This document shows positions 1 through 8,766 of a DNA stretch of 56,288 nt, in pieces. Position 1 is the first letter of the stretch. Each line of letters opens with the position of its first letter. Under the pieces are notes generated by a model, which was not told the DNA's origin, ran no database searches, and saw nothing but the letters and a program-made list of their open reading frames with translations. The DNA lies in NCBI GenBank assembly GCA_964532995.1, contig CAZHJN010000008.1:1-56288 (forward strand), written 5' to 3'. A program made the position numbers and the translations under genes. The stretch is from DTJG01 sp964532995. Lineage in GTDB: Bacteria > Ratteibacteria > UBA8468 > B48-G9 > DTJG01.

Positions 1-1444
1 GGAAATTCCACAATACTGGTTCAAGCAGATAGATATTACCAACAACCCTTCTGATTGAGTAGTTTTTCCTGATTGATTCAAGCATACTTTCCGTGAATTT
101 TTCGCTATCCTTTTCAAAACTTTCGGCACTGATCAAAATCATATTGAATTGTTTTTCATTTATCATTCCAACGACATAACTATCATCCCATCTTCCACAC
201 TTTGCAAGCTGTGAAAACTGGTAGGGTTCAATCAGGACCTCTTTATCAGAAATAACAAGCCAGCCGATATCTTCAGAAAGAACAGGATCAGTACAGGAGA
301 GCAATTCTCCTGTTATTATATTTCCTGCTTCCTTTAATGCCTCAGATGGTTCAGAACCAATGGCAGCAGGTATCTCCTGTCCGTAAGTTTTTGTGAACAC
401 AGATGCTGGTTTGAATGGAAGAAACAGAAACATCTGGGATATACATCCGAGCAGAAAAATCTTTTTCGCAGAGATTTCAGTTTTTTCCAAAAGAATCCCG
501 GTTGCTATTGATGAAAGAGCGATGATTTCAATAAAATAATTTGCCTCTGAACCCGTTTTTGATAAAAACAGGATTGTGAGAGGTGAAAGTATACAATACC
601 AGTAAAGGGAATCCTTTTTATCCTTCATTAACCCAATAAAAGCCGCAAGAAGGCCAAAAAGCAGGCAATGCCTGATTCCTACCATCGAAAACACATTGAA
701 AAAATGAAGGATGCTCAAAGGAAGAAGATTGAGTGCTAGCAGATGGGTGAAGATGTTTTTACCATATTCAAAAAAGAGAATAGAAAATGAAAATACAGCA
801 GGGACTGCAAGACCGATGAAAAAATAATTTTTCCTTTTTTCCTTTGAGATCATTAATGCAAGAATCACACAGATGCCGGGAAGAATAAAAACGGGTTTTG
901 TCAAAAATGCAAGGGCGCAGAAAATTCCGGAGAAAAGAAACCCTGTTTTTGTTTTCCCGGTTGCTGTGTACAAGCCGGCAATTCCACAGCAAAGAGCAAG
1001 TAAATCAACTATTCCAAGAGAACCATAGCTCATAAGAATAGGAGAACAGAAGAAAAACCCTGCTGATATCAAACCTGCTGTGGTTGAAGCGCGAAGCCTG
1101 ACAATTTTGAATATAAAAAAACAGATGATAAGTAAACAGATAAAACTGATTAAACGACCGGCAAAAAATGTATGTGTCTCCGGAAATATCTTATGGGCAA
1201 GTGCAGTGATGATGTAATAGAGTGGAGTATAAGGATTATGAAGATAAGGTGGATTCTGTCCGATTTCAGGATAAAGTTTTTTACCATCAATAAGACAATT
1301 TATCCAGTATGCAACAACTCCTTCTCTGTATTCCAATGGGTATGGGAAGCATATGCATCTTATATGATGGATGAATCCATAAGTTGATACAAAGATGAAA
1401 AGGCCTGTTAAAATCAAAAATATCCATGAAGGTTTGTTTTTCAT
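1..1444 (-). CDS. Polytopic glycosyltransferase, GT-C (ArnT/PMT-like), partial
   Basis: An open frame of 481 codons runs from an ATG at 1444 to the window edge without a stop, so the C-terminus is missing. The product begins MKNKPSWIFLILTG and is mostly hydrophobic segments. After the first helix comes an acidic extracytoplasmic loop (EYREGVVAYW), then NPYTPLYY, the pattern of GT-C enzymes that move sugars from polyprenyl-phosphate donors on the outer face of the inner membrane. The soluble tail is beta-rich. It starts 2 bases after the stop of the similar gene upstream, so the two are probably translated together. The family assignment rests on topology and loop motifs; the sugar and acceptor are unknown. 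Confidence 0.7.
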   Translation of the reverse strand, partial: MKNKPSWIFLILTGLFIFVSTYGFIHHIRCICFPYPLEYREGVVAYWINCLIDGKKLYPEIGQNPPYLHNPYTPLYYIITALAHKIFPETHTFFAGRLISFICLLIICFFIFKIVRLRASTTAGLISAGFFFCSPILMSYGSLGIVDLLALCCGIAGLYTATGKTKTGFLFSGIFCALAFLTKPVFILPGICVILALMISKEKRKNYFFIGLAVPAVFSFSILFFEYGKNIFTHLLALNLLPLSILHFFNVFSMVGIRHCLLFGLLAAFIGLMKDKKDSLYWYCILSPLTILFLSKTGSEANYFIEIIALSSIATGILLEKTEISAKKIFLLGCISQMFLFLPFKPASVFTKTYGQEIPAAIGSEPSEALKEAGNIITGELLSCTDPVLSEDIGWLVISDKEVLIEPYQFSQLAKCGRWDDSYVVGMINEKQFNMILISAESFEKDSEKFTESMLESIRKNYSIRRVVGNIYLLEPVLWNF

Positions 1445-1446
1445 AT

Positions 1447-3018
1447 CTATCTTCTTTTTTCAAGTTTCACTTTCAGATTATCTATGAATTCTGTGCTTTC
1501 AGCAACATGGGTTCCTTTTTCAAAAAAACGAATTTCACCCGATTTAACAGGTTTGCTGTCTATTGAAAGGATATTACCCGAAAACAAAATCCTGTACCAG
1601 CCTGAAACATTTATTTCAAAATAGGCTTTTCCTTTATAAAACTTGCCTCTATCAATCTTTTTCCCTGCAATATAAATATCAGGTTCTTCGGCAAGACAAT
1701 AGTTGGCTTGAATAAAATCCTGAATTTCCCATGGCATCTGTTTTACTCTGTAATCATAGATCACAACAGGAAAATTGTTCTTTTTTATCGCTTCAATTAC
1801 ATGCTCGCTGTACCGGTCAGGATCAAGCATTGCAAGAAGTTCATGGTGCATAAATCCATAGTACCCGGTATGCATTCGATAAAACATCAGACTTCTGCCA
1901 TCAAAAAAACTTGTGTCTGGAGATATTATGTCAACCTTTTTCATCTTTTTTATATCTTCCAGGTTTGTCTGGGAAATTTCGTTTTTTAAGACTGTTATGG
2001 AATTGGCTGTTGCGCAGAGAAAAACCACTGTGGCAACAGTAAATTTAATATTTCTGTTCTGAAACATTTGAAAGAAATTCATTATGAAAGAAGAAGCACA
2101 GATGGTGCATGTCACAAACAGCGGAAGATAAGATTGTCTGTAAGGAACCGGAACCAGAATGATTGTGAGAAAACATCCTGCAACAAGCAAGAGCATCGCT
2201 AAAGCCTGTTTCCTTGATTCCATGGAAGAAAAATCGTGAATTATTGCTGAGATTGCGAAGGCAATGAGAAGTCCGGCGGTCATAAAGGTTTCATAAAGGT
2301 ATCCTGAAGGTGAAAATCTGTATTTCCATTTTATATTCATCACAAATGTGGAACTGATAAATTCGTTGAGTATGCCTTTCGATAAGACATATAAAACCAG
2401 CGGAATGATTCCAGTTAAAAAACCAGCTGTAAAATTTAGACAACCTTTTTTCTTTCTCAATACAAATATCGATGCACAGAGTCCAGCCCAGGCAAAAATA
2501 TATTTGAGTGAAAAACAAACCATCAATCCGCTCAGAACCCCTGCAAAAAACAGCTGATTTTTATCCTGTTTTTGAGAAAGAATATGGATTAAGGCGCCCG
2601 CAAAGAACAAAATTGCAATACTTTCAGGCCGCGCTTCTATCATCTTGAAAAGATACATGGGAACAGATGCGAGCAACATGATAGAAAATAGTGCAATCTT
2701 TTCTGTATAGTGTTCTTCAATGTACCGGTAAACAAGTAAAAATACAGAGGCGCAGCTGACCAGACTTATAAATCTGAACGCGAAAATGGTTGATGGTTTT
2801 TCTCCGAGGATAAAAAAAGGAGAGACAAGAATATGGTAAAGTGGAAGGTGATGTTCAAAAAAATCTCTATAAGGGACAAGACCTTTCCAGATCAGATAGG
2901 CATTATGACAGTGTTGCAGTTCATCATCATCAAAAGCATGGAAAAGACAAAAATAAAGGTAAAGAAGGGCTATAACAAGCCAGATGCATGTTTCCAATCT
3001 CAGATATTTCAATCTCAC
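1447..3018 (-). CDS. Polytopic glycosyltransferase, GT-C (PMT/ArnT-like)
   Basis: This 523-residue membrane protein has about ten hydrophobic segments. The first periplasmic loop carries FDDDELQHCHNAYL followed by PYRDFFEHHLPLYH, matching the acidic catalytic loop of dolichyl- or undecaprenyl-phosphate-dependent mannosyl/arabinosyl transferases. A soluble C-terminal part of about 130 residues follows the last helix. The ATG overlaps the stop of the GH2 gene by 4 bases, and the next GT-C gene begins 2 bases after its own stop. With the GT2 gene at 5316-6011, which could load the lipid carrier, it may form a lipid-linked glycosylation route. That link is inference. Confidence 0.75.
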   Translation of the reverse strand: MRLKYLRLETCIWLVIALLYLYFCLFHAFDDDELQHCHNAYLIWKGLVPYRDFFEHHLPLYHILVSPFFILGEKPSTIFAFRFISLVSCASVFLLVYRYIEEHYTEKIALFSIMLLASVPMYLFKMIEARPESIAILFFAGALIHILSQKQDKNQLFFAGVLSGLMVCFSLKYIFAWAGLCASIFVLRKKKGCLNFTAGFLTGIIPLVLYVLSKGILNEFISSTFVMNIKWKYRFSPSGYLYETFMTAGLLIAFAISAIIHDFSSMESRKQALAMLLLVAGCFLTIILVPVPYRQSYLPLFVTCTICASSFIMNFFQMFQNRNIKFTVATVVFLCATANSITVLKNEISQTNLEDIKKMKKVDIISPDTSFFDGRSLMFYRMHTGYYGFMHHELLAMLDPDRYSEHVIEAIKKNNFPVVIYDYRVKQMPWEIQDFIQANYCLAEEPDIYIAGKKIDRGKFYKGKAYFEINVSGWYRILFSGNILSIDSKPVKSGEIRFFEKGTHVAESTEFIDNLKVKLEKRR

Positions 3019-5312
3019 TTTTTAAAATCCAGATTTATTTCAGTAATTTTACCTGAATCAATTCTGACTTTTTTGTATATTGCAGTGTATCCATCTGCCC
3101 TGAATTCAAAGTTGTAATTCCCCTGTTCAAATGGCAGAACTATGCCGGTGTTCTGATAAAAGGGTATTCTGATATTCTGATAAAACATCACAGGATTTCT
3201 ATAATTTCCGACTGCGGTAATTTTTAGAACCCCTGGTTTTGAAACCTCCCGGACATCAAAAAAACAGCTGTTTGTGTACAGCCAGTTTCCACTTGAGTCA
3301 AAAAGTTCTATCCAGAGTGTGTACAGGCCTGATTCATCAGACGGTAAAAATTCTATTTTTCCTATTTCTTTCTGCCTTTCCTGATCGATACTGAATCTGA
3401 AATTTCCTGAATCCAGTTTTTTTTGATTTTTTATGATGCACCATTTTGCAGAAAGATTTTCGTATCTCTTCTCATCTGGATTGAAGCATCTTATAAAAGC
3501 CTGAAAAGGTTCACCCTGTTTTATCATGGTGTCTCGCTCGCAGATGTATATTCGTGGATTGCCATTGAAAAGATTACAGATTGTATATCCGAGTATTTTT
3601 GGTTTTCTGAATTCATCAAGGACACCATGGGGAATAAACTGATTTCTACCATGGAAATCAGAGAGAGTCCACACACTCACACCGCAAATCTGGTCTGATT
3701 CAGTTGAACAATATTGAACACCATATCTGACGACCTTGTCCTGATATGTTTCTGTTCCTCTTGACATGTCCCCGTATCCACCCGAATAATTGCCCGGATT
3801 GGCCAGTGCGCCTATCTCTGCCACCCATATGGGTTTTCCCTCAGAAGCTTTTAATACGACTGGCAGATTGTCTCTTAACGCATATACACTTTTTGAATGA
3901 TACCAGCCATAATGAAAGTTCCTTGCAACGATGTCGGCAATTTTATTGGATTCAAGGTCTGCTGTCGAAGCGCAAACAATGGTGATAAATCTATCAGGAT
4001 CAAGGCTTTTTACAAATTCAGCTGCTTTTCTGTGATATTCAGGTACACTGTATAACTCATTTGATAGACCCCAGAAAGCGACGCAGGCATGATTTCTATA
4101 TGTCTGCACCATCTCCTCAAGCTGGTTTTTTAACCATAGATCCCAGGCTTCATCTGACTGAATAAAATTTTTGTTAACCTGCCAGGCAGGAATTTCTGTG
4201 TGTACAATTATTCCAAGTCTGTCACAAAGGTCAAACAGAATCGGATGAAAAGGATAATGGCCGGTTCTGAGTGTATTTATCCTGAAAACATTTTTCATCG
4301 TCAGCAGGTCCTTTTCAAGCAATTTTTCATTCATACATGGTCCATAACCCGGATATTCTTCGTGATTACCAAACCCCTGAAGCCAGATTCTTTTTCCATT
4401 GAGAAAAATCTTTCCATTTTTTGCTTCAAACTGTCTCAACCCCACTGGGAATTCAACCCTGCAACCATTTGCAAGTGAAAGATTGGCTGTATAAAGATAT
4501 GGATTTTCAGGGCACCATAGCCTGGCATTATTGATTTTTGTGGACAGACTTATTTTTTTTCTTTCTCCTGGTTTTAACCGGACAGAAATCTTCTGGGTGC
4601 CAGCAATTTTCTGTTTGTCTTTTAACTGAAAAGATGCTTCTCCTGTAAATGTGAGACTTGAATTGTTCACAACAAGTGTATCCAGTTTGAATAATGCGGC
4701 TTTCTCGCTTAAAACGGTTGATGTTGATATTGATTCAAAATGCACTGATTTTCTGGAAACCAGATATACTTCTCTGTATATTCCTCCGAAGGGATGCCAG
4801 CCCATTCCTGTGGATGGTATTGTTTTACCCCTTCGGTTGTCAACCCTTGCAACAATGCAGATACTGGTTCCGGCTTTTACCAGTCTGGTGATTTCAAAGC
4901 AGAAAGGTGTATATCCACCTCTGTGTATACCGGCATATCTGCCATCAATCCATACATCTGTTGTATACATTGAACCAAGAAAAACAACAAGTACCTCCTG
5001 ATTCCATGCTGGTGGAATTTTTACAATTTTACTGTACCATCCTATACCTTCTGCAACCGGATATGAAACATTTGGCGGTTTTTGATTCCATACACCCGGA
5101 ACAGTAATTTTTTCCCATGATGAACGGTCAAAATCCTTCTCATACCATTTTTCTCTTACACCTGCATCAGCTGGATCCATTTTGAATAGCCATGTCCCTG
5201 AAATATCAATATATGCATCAGCCGACATATCCCTGAGAGGGAATTCTGCCGCATACAGATTAAAAACTGGCAATAAAAAGAAAATCCATAAATAAAACTG
5301 CAATGATTTCAT
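3015..5312 (-). CDS. Secreted glycoside hydrolase family 2 (beta-galactosidase/glucuronidase type)
   Basis: This 765-residue protein has an N-terminal signal peptide (MKSLQFYLWIFFLLPVFNLYAAE), so it is probably periplasmic or exported. Domain order is typical of GH2: a jelly-roll sugar-binding domain (about 30-190), an immunoglobulin-like domain (about 190-290), a TIM barrel (about 290-590), and C-terminal beta domains. The acid/base Glu lies at residue 419 in FWGLSNELYS and the nucleophile at residue 499 in IWVAEIGAL, 80 residues apart as expected. The exact substrate (beta-galactoside, glucuronide or mannoside) cannot be fixed from the sequence. It overlaps the downstream GT-C gene by 4 bases and lies 3 bases after the GT2 gene. 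Confidence 0.88.
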   Translation of the reverse strand: MKSLQFYLWIFFLLPVFNLYAAEFPLRDMSADAYIDISGTWLFKMDPADAGVREKWYEKDFDRSSWEKITVPGVWNQKPPNVSYPVAEGIGWYSKIVKIPPAWNQEVLVVFLGSMYTTDVWIDGRYAGIHRGGYTPFCFEITRLVKAGTSICIVARVDNRRGKTIPSTGMGWHPFGGIYREVYLVSRKSVHFESISTSTVLSEKAALFKLDTLVVNNSSLTFTGEASFQLKDKQKIAGTQKISVRLKPGERKKISLSTKINNARLWCPENPYLYTANLSLANGCRVEFPVGLRQFEAKNGKIFLNGKRIWLQGFGNHEEYPGYGPCMNEKLLEKDLLTMKNVFRINTLRTGHYPFHPILFDLCDRLGIIVHTEIPAWQVNKNFIQSDEAWDLWLKNQLEEMVQTYRNHACVAFWGLSNELYSVPEYHRKAAEFVKSLDPDRFITIVCASTADLESNKIADIVARNFHYGWYHSKSVYALRDNLPVVLKASEGKPIWVAEIGALANPGNYSGGYGDMSRGTETYQDKVVRYGVQYCSTESDQICGVSVWTLSDFHGRNQFIPHGVLDEFRKPKILGYTICNLFNGNPRIYICERDTMIKQGEPFQAFIRCFNPDEKRYENLSAKWCIIKNQKKLDSGNFRFSIDQERQKEIGKIEFLPSDESGLYTLWIELFDSSGNWLYTNSCFFDVREVSKPGVLKITAVGNYRNPVMFYQNIRIPFYQNTGIVLPFEQGNYNFEFRADGYTAIYKKVRIDSGKITEINLDFKK

Positions 5313-5315
5313 TGT

Positions 5316-6011
5316 TTATCTCCTGAATTTCATCTTTAAGATAGTTATCAGAGTACTGATGCCATCCCTGAATCTTATCTTCTTTCCCTGCGCAAAGTTT
5401 CTTGGTTTATAACTTATACATACCTCCTTTATTCTGAATTTTTCCCTTGCAGCCAGAATCGTAAATTCAGGTTCAAAATCAAAACCATCAGAAATGATAT
5501 TCATTTTCTCCAGAACCTTTCTTGAAAAAACCTTATAGCCTGTTTCCATGTCAGAAATTTTAACATTATAAAGAGCCCTGCAGAGAAAGGTGAGAAATCT
5601 ATTGCTGAGATATCTGATAAACGGCATTCCTTCAGGTCTTCCAGAATGAAACCTTGTGCCAAAAACGATGTCTGCTTCATCTTTGATAATAGGAGCTATC
5701 AATTTTTTGTAATCAGAAGGAGCATATTCAAGGTCTGCATCCTGAATAATCACCACATCACCTTTTACATAAGAAAAGCTTGTTTTCAATGCTGCCGCCT
5801 TGCCCATGTTTTTTTGGTGTTTTATTAAAATAATATCGCACCACTTAATTTGGACTTCTTTCAGCAGGTGCCAGGTATTATCTGTTGAACCATCATCAAC
5901 AACAATAATCTGTTTCTGGTGGTTTTCTAAATCTTCACCCATTACCCGCGCGATGACATCATAAATTGTCTTATCTTCATTAAAAACAGGTATTACTATG
6001 GATACAAGCAT
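5316..6011 (-). CDS. GT2 glycosyltransferase, polyprenyl-phosphate sugar synthase type
   Basis: The product (231 residues from the chosen ATG) begins MLVSIVIPVFNEDKTI, the classic GT2 N-terminus, with DDGSTDNTW for nucleotide-sugar binding and DADLEY as the metal-binding DxD-like motif. Length and lack of membrane helices resemble DPM1-type dolichyl/polyprenyl-phosphate mannose or glucose synthases. An in-frame start at 6077 would add 22 residues and overlap the upstream gene, so 6011 is preferred. Its likely role is to make the lipid-linked sugar used by the two GT-C proteins downstream in the same operon. Donor identity is unknown. Confidence 0.82.
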   Translation of the reverse strand: MLVSIVIPVFNEDKTIYDVIARVMGEDLENHQKQIIVVDDGSTDNTWHLLKEVQIKWCDIILIKHQKNMGKAAALKTSFSYVKGDVVIIQDADLEYAPSDYKKLIAPIIKDEADIVFGTRFHSGRPEGMPFIRYLSNRFLTFLCRALYNVKISDMETGYKVFSRKVLEKMNIISDGFDFEPEFTILAAREKFRIKEVCISYKPRNFAQGKKIRFRDGISTLITILKMKFRR

Positions 6012-6036
6012 AATTATTAATTCTTGAAAATCAAAA

Positions 6037-6306
6037 TTACGGAGTTTTCTGTTCTTCCTCTTTAGAAACCTGGGCAAGCTTGCTTCTTAAAGATTCAATC
6101 TCATTTTCAAGTTCTTTTATCCTTGATTCTGTTTTTTCCCTTGATCCACGTCTCCTCAGAGCGTGCATTCTAACGCTGATACCCATGCATATCAGTGTGA
6201 TTACCAATCCAATCTGCTTTATCCATTCCTGATTTTCAGCAATCTTTTCGGGGAAAAAAAGTAATAACAAACCCATTATCAATATCAAAATTACCCACAC
6301 AATCAT
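6037..6306 (-). CDS. Small membrane protein with coiled coil, unknown function
   Basis: This 89-residue protein has two short hydrophobic segments (about residues 2-17 and 31-47), a basic stretch (RRRGSREK) and a C-terminal charged heptad region (about 58-85, RIKELENEIESLRSKLAQ) likely to form a coiled coil in the cytoplasm. I do not recognise the family. It lies 17 bases after the Gfo/Idh gene and 25 bases before the GT2 start, so it is expressed with the glycan operon. A scaffold or adaptor for the membrane glycosyltransferases is possible but unsupported. Confidence 0.65.
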   Translation of the reverse strand: MIVWVILILIMGLLLLFFPEKIAENQEWIKQIGLVITLICMGISVRMHALRRRGSREKTESRIKELENEIESLRSKLAQVSKEEEQKTP

Positions 6307-6323
6307 TGTTCCTCCCTGTTAAA

Positions 6324-7571
6324 CTAAACCTTTTTCTGTTTCATCTTTTTCCAGATTTTTCTTGAAAATGCAATATCTGTATACTCTGGCTTAACAAAAC
6401 CAAGAATGCTTGGTGGTAGTTTTTCATTTGTGTTTGCATCAGGGAATGGTGAGGCATTATCATTTTCATATTTTTTCCTTTCAGTTTCCTTGCTGAAATC
6501 AGGCACATCATATGGTTTACCGTCTTCAAGGGCACTTTTCCAGGCTAAAATTCCAACACTGCTCATCGCAACGCCTCTGTAAACATTCAAAAAAGGTTGT
6601 TTACCGGTTCTTATTGCTTCTGCAAAGTACCAGTTTACCCAGAAATCTCCGCCACCGTGACCCGCTTTTGTTGCCAGTGTCCCCATCTCCTGCCATTCAG
6701 GAACATATGTTTTTTCAAGCGGTTGATTTTTTTCTCTTGTCCATGCCTCATGCCAGATGCGTATCTGCCCTGGTCCAAAATAACCCGGTCCTCGCGTAAT
6801 CTCCATTGCACCTTTTTCTCCATGGATTCTGTACCAGTTAGAATGTCCTGGTAGAACAAGTCCGAACAACCTGAAAACTGCTCCGTTATCCATCCTGCAC
6901 AGTATCACAAAACCAGGGTCTGATCTTCTTGCTGTCCTTTTATTTATGGATGGTCTTGCTATGGAAAGAGCATTGATCTTTACAGGCATTTTCTCAGTAA
7001 TATAAACAAGAGGTGCAAGTGCATGTGTGCAATAATAAGTGGGCGGCATCCAGTTTCTCCAGTGATTTAAACCTGGAGCCAGCATACATCGTGATTCCGG
7101 GGACATTGGATGGTTATACTCAGCTTCAGCGTATGTTACCTCGCCTATCTCACCATTTTTGTACAGTCTTCGCATTTCCATATTGAAAACAGTGTAAGGA
7201 TAATTTTCGGCAAGCATGTATATCTTTTCGGTTTTCTCAACAGTCCTGCATAATTCAACACCTTCAGCAAGAGTACTGTTGCAGGCTGTTTCACTCAAAA
7301 CATGCTTTCCTGCTTTTAATGCCTTGATTGCAAAAGGCGCATGCTGATGAAAATAGTTTGCAAGAACTACTGCGTCCATATCATGCGCAAGAAACCTATC
7401 ATACTCAGTATATGTGGGAACATTTAATCTTTTTCCTGCTTCTTTAAGCTTTTCTCCCCGGATATCGCATATAGCCACAAGTTCCATGTTTGCAAACTGT
7501 GCACCAGAGGCAAAACTCATTCCTCTTCCCACTCCAACCACACCAACCCGGATCTTTTTCCCGCCTGGCAA
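6324..7571 (-). CDS. Gfo/Idh/MocA family protein, GH109-like
   Basis: The 415-residue product has an N-terminal NAD(P)-binding Rossmann fold (VGVVGVGRG) and a C-terminal alpha/beta oxidoreductase domain. The start is a TTG at 7571, supported by an AAAGGAGG site five bases upstream; no ATG precedes the Rossmann motif. The usual EKP catalytic motif is replaced by SETACN, and the usual HxxD by THALAPL. With the C-terminal GHGGGDFWVNWYFAEAIR block this recalls GH109, NAD-dependent glycosidases built on the Gfo/Idh fold. No signal peptide is seen, so a cytoplasmic substrate is expected. A second, related protein lies two genes upstream. Confidence 0.8.
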   Translation of the reverse strand: MPGGKKIRVGVVGVGRGMSFASGAQFANMELVAICDIRGEKLKEAGKRLNVPTYTEYDRFLAHDMDAVVLANYFHQHAPFAIKALKAGKHVLSETACNSTLAEGVELCRTVEKTEKIYMLAENYPYTVFNMEMRRLYKNGEIGEVTYAEAEYNHPMSPESRCMLAPGLNHWRNWMPPTYYCTHALAPLVYITEKMPVKINALSIARPSINKRTARRSDPGFVILCRMDNGAVFRLFGLVLPGHSNWYRIHGEKGAMEITRGPGYFGPGQIRIWHEAWTREKNQPLEKTYVPEWQEMGTLATKAGHGGGDFWVNWYFAEAIRTGKQPFLNVYRGVAMSSVGILAWKSALEDGKPYDVPDFSKETERKKYENDNASPFPDANTNEKLPPSILGFVKPEYTDIAFSRKIWKKMKQKKV

Positions 7572-7592
7572 AACAACCTCCTTTTTAGATAA

Positions 7593-8765
7593 TTATTCAC
7601 ACTCAATTCTCGGGAATTCCCCTTCTGGATTATTGCATACACTATGGAGTAATGTCAAAAATTTACAGAGGTTTTCAAATGTTACTTCTGGCTGTATTCC
7701 ATGGTCAGCATTTGGAAAGTACCCACCTTTTTCAATCAAAACCGGTACTTTTTTCATAATCTCTTTTTTAATTAAATGGTCATTACCCTGGTTCAGAACT
7801 TCCTTTTCAAGCCATCCAAAAAAGATAAAATGTGGATATTTTTTTCTTAATAAAAACAGGTCATTACCTGCCTTAACCTCACAGGGAAAAAGACCGTTTA
7901 CTCCTGTTTCATTAACAATATCAGTAAATTCCATAATATTCCCATCCGTATCTATTGCAAGAAGATCAACATTACAATCTTTACAGAGGCTGTATAGTTC
8001 CTTATAATAAGGACTGCAAAACTTCCTGAACATTTCCGGGCTTATCAGCATACCTGATTTATAACATATATCCTCTCCACAATAAACAATTTCTGGCTTC
8101 AATCTTTCTATGATCGGAAATATATAATGTCTTATCTTCCAGTAGTGCCACTGAAGGATTTCTTCAGCAAAACCAGGTTCATCATAAAGAATTGTGCATG
8201 CCAGTTCTGGTCCAAGCACTGAGCGCAAACATCCTCCCCATGTTGAACCGGCGCCAATCGCAAGGGGTTTTGTCCTGCTGTCAAACCTCAGGCATTCTTT
8301 ATCTATCCTATCAAAACTCCATCTTTTACCAGGAGTAAACCTATCTTTGAAAAATTCCCAGGATTTTCTATCCCTTACAGGGTATCTGATAAATTCAGGC
8401 ATTGAATAGGTTATATCATTGTCAATGACCTGTCTTGTGATTGCTCCGGTTTCATCTTCAATAATCTCATATTCTCCCACAATCCGTTTTTCAGATTTAA
8501 CACCCTTTGCCGGCTCTCCTGGGAAAAAATCAATGCCAATCGGTCCTGTTGTGCCCCAGTATTTCTGCCATGAGGCAATGTCAGGATCTTTGCCTGGTTG
8601 AAAACAACCGCCGATATTTTCTGGCATACCAGTTTCGACAAGCCGATCGTGGGTTTTTTTCATTGCACCAGAAGATACACCGGGTGCACCGGGGAATCCA
8701 AAGATTGGAATATAGTCTGGCTTTTCAAAATTTACAATGGCTTTAAATCTTTCCAGATCATTCAT
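7593..8765 (-). CDS. Uroporphyrinogen decarboxylase-like (URO-D/MtaA superfamily) protein
   Basis: The 390-residue protein starts at the ATG at 8765, which follows a strong GGAGG site; the frame stays open further upstream (to 8810) inside the previous gene. It has the URO-D TIM-barrel pattern: MNDLERFKAIVNFEKPDYIP at the N-terminus and AIDTDGNIMEF where related proteins have H-x-DG. No heme genes are nearby and the neighbours are Gfo/Idh and glycosidase genes, so it is not hemE. Relatives include corrinoid-dependent methyltransferases (MtaA, CmuA) and many uncharacterised proteins. Its reaction is unknown; a role in sugar or methyl-group metabolism is inference. Confidence 0.78.
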   Translation of the reverse strand: MNDLERFKAIVNFEKPDYIPIFGFPGAPGVSSGAMKKTHDRLVETGMPENIGGCFQPGKDPDIASWQKYWGTTGPIGIDFFPGEPAKGVKSEKRIVGEYEIIEDETGAITRQVIDNDITYSMPEFIRYPVRDRKSWEFFKDRFTPGKRWSFDRIDKECLRFDSRTKPLAIGAGSTWGGCLRSVLGPELACTILYDEPGFAEEILQWHYWKIRHYIFPIIERLKPEIVYCGEDICYKSGMLISPEMFRKFCSPYYKELYSLCKDCNVDLLAIDTDGNIMEFTDIVNETGVNGLFPCEVKAGNDLFLLRKKYPHFIFFGWLEKEVLNQGNDHLIKKEIMKKVPVLIEKGGYFPNADHGIQPEVTFENLCKFLTLLHSVCNNPEGEFPRIECE

Positions 8766-8766
8766 T

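Noticed and set aside
6009..6077. Upstream start for the GT2 gene at 6077
   Set aside because: It would add 22 residues before the standard GT2 N-terminus and overlap the small membrane-protein gene by 41 bases.
7414..8007. 197-codon plus-strand frame across two minus-strand genes
   Set aside because: It spans the ends of a Gfo/Idh and a URO-D-like gene that are both well supported, and shows no domain.
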